Below are positions 53,401 through 61,670 of a DNA stretch of 64,000 nt, piece after piece (positions within the stretch are counted from its first letter, which is position 1; the number at the start of each line of letters is the position of its first letter). The notes under the pieces are model-generated. The model was not told the origin of the DNA, did not search any database, and was given only the letters and a program-made list of their open reading frames with translations. This DNA comes from an uncultured Piscinibacter sp. Lineage in GTDB: Bacteria; Pseudomonadota; Gammaproteobacteria; Burkholderiales; Burkholderiaceae_C. The DNA is taken from NCBI RefSeq assembly GCF_937952055.1, contig NZ_CALFYO010000033.1:62001-126000 (forward strand). Reading direction: 5' to 3'. Made by a program: the position numbers and the translations under genes.

Positions 53401-54600
53401 ATGCCGCACGCCCGCCGCCGACTCTGGCAAGTCACCCTCGCCGCCGCCGCACTGAGCCTGCCTGCCTTCGCCTTCGCGCAGGCCAAGAGCGAGATCCGCA
53501 TCGCCCATGTCTACAGCAAGACCGGTCCGCTCGAAGCCTATGGCAAGCAGACCGCCACCGGCTTCATGATGGGCCTGGACTACGCCACTGGCGGCACGAT
53601 GACCGTGGCGGGCAAGAAGCTCGTCGTCATCGAAAAGGACGACCAGGGCAAGCCCGACGTGGGCAAGAGCCTGCTTGCCGCCGCCTATGGCGACGACAAG
53701 GCCGACATTGCCGTGGGCCCGACCTCCAGTGGCGTGGCACTGGCGCTGCTGCCGGTGGCCGAGGAGTACAAGAAGATCCTGCTCGTCGAGCCGGCGGTGG
53801 CCGACTCGATCACCGGCGACAAGTGGAACCGCTACGTCTTCCGCACCGGCCGCAACAGCAGCCAGGACGCGATCAGCAACGCCGTCGCGCTCGACAAGGC
53901 CGGCACCAGCATCGCCACGCTGGCACAGGACTACGCCTTCGGCCGCGACGGCGTGAAGGCCTTCAAGGACGCGGTGAAGAGCGCGAAGATCGTCCACGAG
54001 GAATACCTGCCGACCAACACCACCGACTTCACCGCTGGCGCGCAGCGCCTGATCGACAAGCTGAAGGACCAGCCGGGCCGCAAGGTGATCTTCATCATCT
54101 GGGCCGGCGCGGGCAACCCGTTCAAGATCGCCGACCTCGACCTCAAGCGCTACGGCATCGAGATCGCCACCGGCGGCAACATCCTGCCGGCGATGGCCGC
54201 GTACAAGAACTTCCCCGGCATGGAAGGCGCCACCTACTACTACTTCGGCATCCCGAAGAACCCGGTCAACGAGTGGCTGGTCGCCAACCACTACAGCCAG
54301 TTCAAGAACCCGCCGGACTTCTTCACCGCTGGCGGCATGAGCGCGGCGATCGCGGTGGTCGAGGCGCTGAAGAAGACCGCCGGCGACGCGGGCACCGAGA
54401 AGCTCATCAAGACCATGGAGGGTATGAGCTTCGAGACACCCAAGGGCAGGATGACCTTCCGCAAGGAAGACCACCAGGCCATGCAGTCGATGTACCACTT
54501 CAAGATCAAGGTGGACCCGGCCTTCGCCTGGGGCGTGCCCGAGCTGGTGCGCGAGATCAAGGCCGAAGAGATGCAGGTGCCCATCCGCAACAAGCGCTGA
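53401..54600 (+). CDS. Liv-type ABC transporter, periplasmic binding protein
   Basis: 399 residues. Start at ATG 53401 (MPHARRRLWQVTLAAAALSL) with GGAG in front; signal peptide ends near FAFAQA. Leucine/isoleucine/valine-binding fold: IRIAHVYSKTGPLEAYGKQT, GPTSSGVALALLPVAEEYKK, TLAQDYAFGRDGVKAFK. This family binds amino acids but also amides, urea and short carboxylates. First gene of the operon driven by the sigma-54 promoter. Presence of a 3-hydroxybutyrate oligomer hydrolase at the operon end suggests a hydroxy-acid ligand (inference). Confidence 0.92.
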   Translation: MPHARRRLWQVTLAAAALSLPAFAFAQAKSEIRIAHVYSKTGPLEAYGKQTATGFMMGLDYATGGTMTVAGKKLVVIEKDDQGKPDVGKSLLAAAYGDDKADIAVGPTSSGVALALLPVAEEYKKILLVEPAVADSITGDKWNRYVFRTGRNSSQDAISNAVALDKAGTSIATLAQDYAFGRDGVKAFKDAVKSAKIVHEEYLPTNTTDFTAGAQRLIDKLKDQPGRKVIFIIWAGAGNPFKIADLDLKRYGIEIATGGNILPAMAAYKNFPGMEGATYYYFGIPKNPVNEWLVANHYSQFKNPPDFFTAGGMSAAIAVVEALKKTAGDAGTEKLIKTMEGMSFETPKGRMTFRKEDHQAMQSMYHFKIKVDPAFAWGVPELVREIKAEEMQVPIRNKR

Positions 54601-54687
54601 CGCGCTTGCTGCGGCGAACCGCGGGAACACCGCTCTCGCGAGCCGCCTCCGCGAGGGGGCTCCAGTCAGATCGTTGATGGCCGCACC

Positions 54688-55446
54688 GTGCTGGAAACCA
54701 AGGACCTCTCCATCCGCTTCGGCGGCCACGTGGCCGTCGACCGCGTGTCGTGCCGCTTCGAGCCGGGCACGCTGACGGCCATCGTCGGCCCGAACGGCGC
54801 GGGCAAGACGACCTACTTCAACCTCATCTCCGGGCAGCTGCGCGCCAGCGCCGGCACGGTGCACCTGGATGGCCGCGACATCACCGCCGACAGCGCCCCG
54901 CAGCGCACGCATCGTGGCCTCGGGCGCGCCTTCCAGCTGACGCAACTGTTTCCCAACCTGTCGGTGCTGGAGAACGTGCGGCTGGCCGTGCAGTCGCGCC
55001 GGCACGAGGGCCTGAACCTGTGGTCGGTGTGGAGCGACCACCGCGACACGCTGGAGCGCGCCCATCAGCTGGTCGACCGCGTCAAGCTGTCCGACCGGGC
55101 CCACGTGCACGCCGCCAGCCTGCCGCACGGCGATCAGCGCAAGCTCGAGGTGGCGATGCTGATGGCGCTGGAGCCGACCGTCTACATGTTCGACGAGCCC
55201 ACCGCCGGCATGAGCGTCGACGACGTGCCGGTGGTGCTGGACCTGATCCGCGCGCTGAAGGCGCAACGCGACAAGACCATCCTGCTCGTCGAGCACAAGA
55301 TGGACGTGGTGCGCGAGCTGGCCGACCGCATCATCGTGCTGCACAACGGCCAGCTCGTCGCCGACGGCGAGCCCGAGGCGGTGATCGCCTCGCCCGTCGT
55401 TCAAGAAGCCTACCTCGGCACCAGCACGGTGGAGGAGGCTGCATGA
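54688..55446 (+). CDS. Liv-type ABC transporter ATPase 1 (LivG-like)
   Basis: 252 residues starting with GTG at 54688 (VLETKDLSIRFGGHVAVDRV); no in-frame ATG is nearby. Walker A GPNGAGKTT (~33-41), Q-loop in FPNLSVLENV, an atypical signature LPHGDQRKLEVAM in place of LSGGQ, Walker B VYMFDEPTAGM and the switch His in LVEHKMDVV. Such signature changes are seen in urea/amide-type members of the LivG group. Starts 87 bp after the binding protein and overlaps the next gene by 4 bp. Confidence 0.92.
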   Translation: MLETKDLSIRFGGHVAVDRVSCRFEPGTLTAIVGPNGAGKTTYFNLISGQLRASAGTVHLDGRDITADSAPQRTHRGLGRAFQLTQLFPNLSVLENVRLAVQSRRHEGLNLWSVWSDHRDTLERAHQLVDRVKLSDRAHVHAASLPHGDQRKLEVAMLMALEPTVYMFDEPTAGMSVDDVPVVLDLIRALKAQRDKTILLVEHKMDVVRELADRIIVLHNGQLVADGEPEAVIASPVVQEAYLGTSTVEEAA

Positions 55447-56180
55447 GCACCGAGCTGCTGAATCTCACCGGCGTGCACACGCACATCGGCAGCTACCACA
55501 TCCTGCACGGCGTGGACCTCACCGTGCCAACCGGGCAGGTGACCATGCTGCTCGGCCGCAACGGCGCGGGCAAGACGACCACGCTGCGCACGATCATGGG
55601 CCTGTGGCAGGCCTCCGCCGGCACGGTGACGTTCGACGGCCAGCCCATCCACCGCCGCGCCACGCCGGACATCGCGCAGCTCGGCATGGCCTACGTTCCC
55701 GAGAGCATGGGCATCTTCGGCGACCTTGCGGTGCGCGAGAACCTGCTGCTGGCCGCGCGCGGCGCCAAGCGGCTGGCGGACATCGACACGCAGCGGCTGG
55801 AGTGGATCTTCGGCCTGTTCCCGGCGCTGAAGAAGTTCTGGCTCTATCCGGCCGGCAAGCTCTCCGGCGGGCAGAAGCAGATGCTGGCGATCGCGCGCGC
55901 CATCGTCGAGCCGCGCCGGCTGCTGCTCATCGACGAGCCGAGCAAGGGCCTCGCGCCGGCGATCGTCGCCAATCTGATCGCCGCGTTCCGCGAGCTGAAG
56001 GCGACGCAGACGACGGTGCTGCTGGTCGAGCAGAACTTCGCCATGGCGCGCGCGCTGGGCGACACGGTGGCGGTGATGGACGACGGCCGCGTGGTACACG
56101 CCGGCGCCATGAAGGAACTCGTCGAGGACGACGGCCTGCAGCAGCGTCTGCTCGGACTCTCGCTGGGAGCGCACCAATGA
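55443..56180 (+). CDS. Liv-type ABC transporter ATPase 2 (LivF-like)
   Basis: 245 residues, ATGA overlap at both ends. Walker A LLGRNGAGKTTTLRTIMGL, canonical signature KLSGGQKQMLAIARAIV, Walker B LLLIDEPSKGLAP, switch His position replaced by Gln (LLVEQNFAMA) as usual in LivF proteins. Pairs with the LivG-like ATPase to drive the two permeases. Confidence 0.93.
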   Translation: MSTELLNLTGVHTHIGSYHILHGVDLTVPTGQVTMLLGRNGAGKTTTLRTIMGLWQASAGTVTFDGQPIHRRATPDIAQLGMAYVPESMGIFGDLAVRENLLLAARGAKRLADIDTQRLEWIFGLFPALKKFWLYPAGKLSGGQKQMLAIARAIVEPRRLLLIDEPSKGLAPAIVANLIAAFRELKATQTTVLLVEQNFAMARALGDTVAVMDDGRVVHAGAMKELVEDDGLQQRLLGLSLGAHQ

Positions 56181-57199
56181 ACACCGCCGTCGCCTCCGCA
56201 CCGGCGAATGCCGCGGTGCCGAAGGCCGCCTTCGACTGGCTGCCTCTGGCCCTCGTGCCGGCACTGGCGCTGCTGGCACTGCCGCTGGTCGGCTCGCCCT
56301 CGACCTGGCTGACGCTGACCGTCGCCGGCCTGGCGATGGGCATGATCGTCTTCGTCACCGCTTCCGGCCTGACCCTGGTGTTCGGCCTGATGGACGTGCT
56401 GAACTTCGGCCATGGCGTGTTCATCGCGTTCGGCGCCTACGTCGCCACCACGGTATTCGCCGGGATGGCGGACTGGACCTCGGTGGACAGCCTGCTGCGC
56501 AACCTGGGTGCCGTGTTCGCGGCGATGCTCGCCGCGATGGCGCTGGCCGGCGCGATCGGCTGGGGCTTCGAGCGTGTGATGGTGCGGCCGGTGTACGGCC
56601 AGCACCTCAAGCAGATCCTCATCACCATGGGCGGCATGATCATCGGCGAGGAGCTGATCAAGGTGATCTGGGGCCCGGAGCAGCGCCCGCTGTCGCTGCC
56701 CGAGGCGCTGCGCGGCTCGATCCTGATCGGCGACGCGGCGATCGGCAAGTACCGCGTGCTCGCGGTGGTGATCGGCGCCGTGGTGCTCGCGCTGATGCTG
56801 TGGGCGCTGAACCGCACCAAGATCGGCCTGCTGGTGCGCGCCGGCGTGCAGGACCGCGAGATGGTCGAGGCGCTGGGCTACCGCATCCGCCGCCTGTTCG
56901 TCGGCGTGTTCGTGGTCGGCTCGGCGCTGGCCGGCCTGGGCGGCGTGATGTGGGGGCTGTTCCAGCAGAACGTCATCCCGCAGCTCGGCGCGCAGGTCAA
57001 CGTGATGATCTTCATCGTCATCATCATCGGCGGCCTGGGCTCGACGCTGGGCTGCTTCGTCGGCGCGCTGCTGGTCGGCCTGCTCGTCAACTACACCGGC
57101 TTCGTCGCGCCGGTGTTCACCGCCTTCGCCAGCATCGCGCTGATGGTGGCGGTGCTGCTGTGGCGGCCGCAGGGTCTGTATCCCGTGGCCAACCGGTGA
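56177..57199 (+). CDS. Liv-type ABC transporter permease 1 (LivH-like)
   Basis: 340 residues from ATG 56177, overlapping the ATPase stop by 4 bp. About eight helices; the signature ASGLTLVFGLMDVLNFGHGVFIAFGAY is diagnostic of LivH, and GGVMWGLFQQNVIPQLG with IIGGLGSTLGCFVGALLVG forms the C-terminal coupling region. A Glu/Arg-rich loop (AGVQDREMVEALGYRIRRL) is the ATPase contact. Confidence 0.93.
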   Translation: MNTAVASAPANAAVPKAAFDWLPLALVPALALLALPLVGSPSTWLTLTVAGLAMGMIVFVTASGLTLVFGLMDVLNFGHGVFIAFGAYVATTVFAGMADWTSVDSLLRNLGAVFAAMLAAMALAGAIGWGFERVMVRPVYGQHLKQILITMGGMIIGEELIKVIWGPEQRPLSLPEALRGSILIGDAAIGKYRVLAVVIGAVVLALMLWALNRTKIGLLVRAGVQDREMVEALGYRIRRLFVGVFVVGSALAGLGGVMWGLFQQNVIPQLGAQVNVMIFIVIIIGGLGSTLGCFVGALLVGLLVNYTGFVAPVFTAFASIALMVAVLLWRPQGLYPVANR

Positions 57200-58290
57200 A
57201 CGCCATGCTGAGCAGACTCCTGTCGCACGACACGCCGCGCAGCCGCTGGCTGGCGCTGATCCTCCTCGCCATCCTGATCGGCCTGGCCGTCACGCCCTTT
57301 GTCTTTCCCGGCACCAAGGCGCTCAACGTGGCGGCGAAGATCATCGTCTTCATCGTGCTGGTGGCCAGCTTCGACCTGCTGCTCGGCTACACCGGCATCG
57401 TCAGCTTCGCGCACACCATGTTCTTCGGCATCGGCGCCTACGGCATCGCCATCGCCAGCACGCGCATGGGCGAGGGCTGGGCGGCGGTGGCGGCGGGTGT
57501 CGGCGCCGCGCTTGCGGTGTCGCTGGGGCTGTCGCTGCTCATCGGACTGGCGTCGCTGCGCGTGAAGGCGATCTTCTTCGCGATGATCACGCTGGCGGTG
57601 GCCTCGGCCTTCCTCACGCTGGCCTCGCAGCTGTCGGACTTCACCGGCGGCGAGGACGGGCTGAACTTCAAGGTGCCGGCGGCGCTGCAGCCGGGCACGC
57701 AATACCTCGAGGAGCCGCTGCTCGGGGCCTCGATCGACGGCCGTCTGCTCACCTACTATCTGCTGTTCTTCAGCGCGCTGCTGCTCGTGCTGGCGATGCT
57801 GCGCATCGTCAACTCGCCCTTCGGCCGCGTGCTGCAGGCGATCCGCGAGAACGACTTCCGCGCCGAGGCGATCGGCTACCGCACGGTGGTGTGGCGCACC
57901 ATCGCGTCCGTCCTGTCGGCGCTGTTCGCCACGCTCGCCGGCTGCCTGCTCGCGCTGTGGCTGCGCTACCAGGGCCCGGACACCTCGCTGTCCTTCGAGA
58001 TCATGCTCGACATCCTGCTCATCGTCGTGATCGGCGGCATGGGCACGGTCTATGGCGCGGTGATCGGCTCGGTGCTGTTCGTCATCGCGCAGAACTACCT
58101 GCAGGACCTGCTGCGCGTTGGCGCGGGCGTGCTCGAGGGCGTGCCGCTGCTGGCCGCGCTCGTCTCGCCCGACCGCTGGCTGCTCTGGCTGGGTCTGCTG
58201 TTCGTGCTCTCGGTCTACCACTTCCCCACCGGCGTGGTGGGGCGACTGCGCGCGCTGCGCGCGCGACCACCAGGAGGAGAGAAGCCATGA
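57196..58290 (+). CDS. Liv-type ABC transporter permease 2 (LivM-like)
   Basis: 364 residues if started at the GTG that overlaps the previous stop by 4 bp; an ATG at 57205 is a close alternative. Ten or so helices. LivM motifs: FDLLLGYTGIVSFAHTMFFG, LRVKAIFFAMITLAVASAF, AIRENDFRAEAIGYRTVVW and VVIGGMGTVYGAVIGSVLF. Completes the importer. Ends with PPGGEKP and overlaps the hydrolase gene by 4 bp. Confidence 0.92.
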   Translation: MNAMLSRLLSHDTPRSRWLALILLAILIGLAVTPFVFPGTKALNVAAKIIVFIVLVASFDLLLGYTGIVSFAHTMFFGIGAYGIAIASTRMGEGWAAVAAGVGAALAVSLGLSLLIGLASLRVKAIFFAMITLAVASAFLTLASQLSDFTGGEDGLNFKVPAALQPGTQYLEEPLLGASIDGRLLTYYLLFFSALLLVLAMLRIVNSPFGRVLQAIRENDFRAEAIGYRTVVWRTIASVLSALFATLAGCLLALWLRYQGPDTSLSFEIMLDILLIVVIGGMGTVYGAVIGSVLFVIAQNYLQDLLRVGAGVLEGVPLLAALVSPDRWLLWLGLLFVLSVYHFPTGVVGRLRALRARPPGGEKP

Positions 58291-60482
58291 AGAAGAATCG
58301 CATCCTCATCGCGCCGCTCGCCGCGGCGGCGCTGGCCGCCTGCGGCGGCGGCGGGGACGACGCTGCCACCGGCGACGCGCGCGTCGCCGCGCAGCACGCC
58401 GCTGCGCCGGCGCCGGGTGGCGCGCAGGGGCGCGGCCCGCGCAGCCTCTTCAACCACCTGCCCGACTTCGTCGTCGCGGGCAGCGTGCGCACGACCGAGT
58501 ACGACGGTACGAGCGACGACCTGCTCACCGCCGGCCTGGGCGCGGCCGGACTGGCCGGCGCGCTGCCGCCGTTCGCCAACCCGCTCGCGCCCACCGCGGC
58601 CGAGTTGCGCCGTGCCGCCATCTACAACAACTACCGTGCCATCGTCGACATGACGGCGGCCGGCGGCTACGGCACGCTCTACGGCCCGAATGTCGCCGTC
58701 GACGGAACCGGCGCCAGCGGCGATGGCCGCATCGCCGGCACCGAGGTGCTGGCCTACAGCCGCGGTGCCGATGGCAGCGCCACGGCACAGAACGTCGTGC
58801 TGATGGTGCAGGTGCCGGCACATTTCGATGCGCGCAAGCCCTGCATCGTCACCGCCACCTCCTCGGGCTCGCGGGGTGTCTACGGCGGCATCAGCACCGG
58901 CGAGTGGGGCCTCAAGCGCGGCTGCGCGGTGGCCTACACCGACAAGGGCACCGGCGCCGCGCCGCACGACCTGATGAACGACACCGTGCCGCTGATCGAC
59001 GGCACGCGCGCCACGTCCGCGGCGGCCGGCGACGCGGCGCAGTTCCGCGCGCCGCTCGATGCCGCGCAGCTTGCCGCGTTCAACGCGGCCACGCCGCACC
59101 GCTTTGCCTTCAAGCACGCGCATTCGCAGCGCAACCCCGAGAAGGACTGGGGACGCTTCACCCTGCAGGCCATCGAGTTCGCGTACTGGGTGCTCAACGA
59201 GCGCCACGGCGTCAAGCTGCCGGAGGGCCGGACGCTGTCCACCATCCACCCGGGGAACACCATCGTCATCGCGTCGAGCGTCAGCAACGGGGGCCACGCG
59301 GCGCTGGCTGCGGCGGAGCAGGACCGTGACCGCCTCATCGACGGCGTGGCGGTGTCCGAGCCCTCGGTGGAACTGCCTCCCGATGCCGGCGTCGCGGTGG
59401 TGCGCGGCGGCGCCACGCAGTTCAGCGGCAAGGTGCTGCTCGACTACACCACCCAGGCCAACCTGCTGCAGAGCTGCGCGGCGCTGTCGCCGCAGGTGGC
59501 CGACGCGCCGGGCAAGGCCTTCGTGGTGGCGGCTTTCGCGGCCAACCGCTGCGCCTCGCTGAAGGCCAAGGGCGTGCTGGGCGCAGACACGCTCACGGCA
59601 CAGGCCGACGAGGCGCTGGCCAGGCTGGCCGACTACGGCTGGGAGCCCGAGTCGGCGGTGCTGCACGCCTCGCTCGCCGCCTTCGAAGTGGCCAGCGCCG
59701 TCAGCGTGACCTACGCCAATGCGCTGTCGCGTTCCAGCGTGGCCGACGCCCTGTGCGGCTACAGCTTCGCGGCTGCACCGGCGCCGAGCTTCACGGTCGC
59801 GCCGCTGGACGCGCCCTCGCTCGCTGCCATGGCCGCCACCGGCAACGGCGTGCCGCCGTCGTCGAACGTGCAGCTGGTGAACAACGCCGGAGCCTTCGCG
59901 GTGCTGCGCGACCTGGTCTCCTTCTCGCCGTCGACGCTCACGCAGGACCTCAACCTCGACGGCGCGCTGTGCCTGCGCGGCCTGCTCACCGGCAGCGATG
60001 CGAAGGCGCTGGCGCTGCAGCAGGGCATCGGCGAAACGCTGCGCAGCGGCAACCTGCAGCGCAAGCCGGCGATCATCGTTCACGGCCGCGCCGACGCGCT
60101 GATCCCGGTGAACCACAGCTCGCGGCCCTACACCGCGCTGAACAAGCGCGTCGAAGGCCATCACAGCCGCCTGTCGTACATCGAGGTCACCAACGCTCAG
60201 CACTTCGACACCTTCATCGGCCTGCCGACGTTGCTGGGTGGCTACGACACCCGCTACATCCCGCTGCACGTCTACCTGAACCGCGCACTCGACGCGATGT
60301 GGGCGCACCTTCGCCACGGCCAGCCGCTGCCGGAGAGCCAGGTGCTGCGCACCGTGCCGCGCGGCGGCACGCCGGGAGCTGCGCCGGCGATCACCGAGGC
60401 CAACGTGCCGCCGATCCCGCGCCGTCCGGCGGCGGAAAACGCGATCCGCATGGTCGGGCACACGCTGGTGGTGCCCGACTGA
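58287..60482 (+). CDS. D-(-)-3-hydroxybutyrate oligomer hydrolase
   Basis: 731 residues from ATG 58287 with AGGAGGAG in front. The N-terminus ILIAPLAAAALAAC followed by Gly-rich sequence is a lipoprotein signal with lipobox LAAC, so it is probably exported and lipid-anchored. The 3HB-oligomer hydrolase family is recognised from LFNHLPDFVVAGSVRTTEYD, YGTLYGPNVAVDGTG, KPCIVTATSSGSRGVYGGIS and the nucleophile region ASSVSNGGHAALAA (Ser333). An Asp in HGRADALIPVNHSSRP and His in NAQHFDTFIG complete a likely triad. It cuts short poly-3-hydroxybutyrate oligomers to monomers. Overlaps the permease gene. Confidence 0.92.
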   Translation: MKKNRILIAPLAAAALAACGGGGDDAATGDARVAAQHAAAPAPGGAQGRGPRSLFNHLPDFVVAGSVRTTEYDGTSDDLLTAGLGAAGLAGALPPFANPLAPTAAELRRAAIYNNYRAIVDMTAAGGYGTLYGPNVAVDGTGASGDGRIAGTEVLAYSRGADGSATAQNVVLMVQVPAHFDARKPCIVTATSSGSRGVYGGISTGEWGLKRGCAVAYTDKGTGAAPHDLMNDTVPLIDGTRATSAAAGDAAQFRAPLDAAQLAAFNAATPHRFAFKHAHSQRNPEKDWGRFTLQAIEFAYWVLNERHGVKLPEGRTLSTIHPGNTIVIASSVSNGGHAALAAAEQDRDRLIDGVAVSEPSVELPPDAGVAVVRGGATQFSGKVLLDYTTQANLLQSCAALSPQVADAPGKAFVVAAFAANRCASLKAKGVLGADTLTAQADEALARLADYGWEPESAVLHASLAAFEVASAVSVTYANALSRSSVADALCGYSFAAAPAPSFTVAPLDAPSLAAMAATGNGVPPSSNVQLVNNAGAFAVLRDLVSFSPSTLTQDLNLDGALCLRGLLTGSDAKALALQQGIGETLRSGNLQRKPAIIVHGRADALIPVNHSSRPYTALNKRVEGHHSRLSYIEVTNAQHFDTFIGLPTLLGGYDTRYIPLHVYLNRALDAMWAHLRHGQPLPESQVLRTVPRGGTPGAAPAITEANVPPIPRRPAAENAIRMVGHTLVVPD

Positions 60483-60495
60483 AGGCGAGAACGGC

Positions 60496-61332
60496 ATGAG
60501 TTTCACGTCGAACTACCTCCAGTGCGAAGGCCGCGAGCTCCACTACACCGAGTGGGGCGCCGAACATGCCGAGACGGTGATCGCCTGGCACGGCCTGGCG
60601 CGCACCGGCCGCGACATGGACGACATTGCGGCACACCTGTCGCACCGCTACCGGGTGATCTGCCCCGACACGATCGGACGCGGCCTCAGTCAATGGAGTC
60701 CCCTGCCGGAGCAGGAGTACTGCCTGGCCTTCTACGTGAAGCTCGCCACCGCGCTGGTGGACGCGCTCGGCATCGAGCGCTTCCACTGGCTCGGTACCTC
60801 GATGGGGGGAGCGATCGGCACGGTGGCGGCCGCCACCTCGCTGCGCGACCGCGTCCGCCGCCTCGTGCTCAACGACAACGGCCCGCAGCTTGCGGACGCG
60901 GCGATCGAGCGCATCCGCAGCTACGCCGGCAGCCCGGCGGCCTTCGCCACGGTGAGCGAACTGGAGCAGTACTTCCGCACCGTCTACAAGCCCTACGGCT
61001 GGCTGAGCGACGCGCAGTGGCGGCGCCTGACCGAGACCTCGGTGCGGCGCCTGCCCGACGGCCGTGTCACGCCGCACTACGACCCGGCGATGGTGATGCA
61101 GTTCACCCACCACCGCAACGACTACCTGCGCTGGGACGAGTGGGACACGCTGGACATCCCGGTGCTTTGCCTGCGCGGCGAGGACTCCGACCTGCTGCTG
61201 CGCGACGCCGCCGAAGCGATGCGCAACCGCGGCCCGCGGGCGGTGGTGGTGGAGATCGCCGGCTGCGGCCATGCACCGGCGCTGAACACGCCGGCGCAGT
61301 TCGCGCTGGTGGAGCGGTTTCTGGCGGGCTAG
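60496..61332 (+). CDS. Alpha/beta hydrolase
   Basis: 278 residues. Oxyanion region AWHGLARTGRDMDDIAAHLS, nucleophile elbow LGTSMGGAIGT (Ser ~103), acid in LCLRGEDSDLLL and histidine in IAGCGHAPALNTP. Resembles 2-hydroxymuconate-semialdehyde hydrolase-like or esterase-type alpha/beta hydrolases. Cytoplasmic, no signal peptide. It is 13 bp after the oligomer hydrolase, so probably the last gene of the sigma-54 operon; it could cleave imported 3-hydroxybutyrate dimers or other esters (inference). Confidence 0.88.
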   Translation: MSFTSNYLQCEGRELHYTEWGAEHAETVIAWHGLARTGRDMDDIAAHLSHRYRVICPDTIGRGLSQWSPLPEQEYCLAFYVKLATALVDALGIERFHWLGTSMGGAIGTVAAATSLRDRVRRLVLNDNGPQLADAAIERIRSYAGSPAAFATVSELEQYFRTVYKPYGWLSDAQWRRLTETSVRRLPDGRVTPHYDPAMVMQFTHHRNDYLRWDEWDTLDIPVLCLRGEDSDLLLRDAAEAMRNRGPRAVVVEIAGCGHAPALNTPAQFALVERFLAG

Positions 61333-61441
61333 CTGCGACCGCCACAGCATCGGCGCAGACTGTCGATCCGACAGCCTTGCCGGCGTCCGCTGCCCCTCCC
61401 ACGCCGGCGGCGCCGCGAGCAGTGCACCAGTGACGGCCGCC

Positions 61442-61636
61442 ATGCCCTGGACCCCGATGCGCTATCCCGCCGCGATGCGCCACCTCAGCGAGGCGGCGCG
61501 CGAGAAGGCCATCGAGATCGCCAACGCGCTGCTCGACGAGGGCATGGACGAGGGCCTGGCGATCCGCATCGCCATCGCCAGGGCCAAGGACTGGGCGCGC
61601 GGCCGCGGGCTGCCGGTGCGCGACAGCGAGGAATGA
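61442..61636 (+). CDS. Small conserved helical protein
   Basis: 64 residues from ATG 61442 (MPWTPMRYPAAMRHLSEAAR); a GTG at 61430 is also in frame. Sequence is highly helical: REKAIEIANALLDEGMDEGL, then AIRIAIARAKDWARGRG. Small proteins with this pattern are common in Burkholderiales and often annotated only as hypothetical. Function unknown. It converges on the PQQ-propeller gene with 34 bp between stops. Confidence 0.75.
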   Translation: MPWTPMRYPAAMRHLSEAAREKAIEIANALLDEGMDEGLAIRIAIARAKDWARGRGLPVRDSEE

Positions 61637-61670
61637 GGGCGGCGCGCCGCCGCCCTCGTGGGCCGCTGGC

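Noticed and set aside
52324..55404. Minus-strand frame of about 1000 codons opposite the transglycosylase, binding protein and ATPase
   Set aside because: Antisense to three genes with intact motifs and no recognisable domain of its own.
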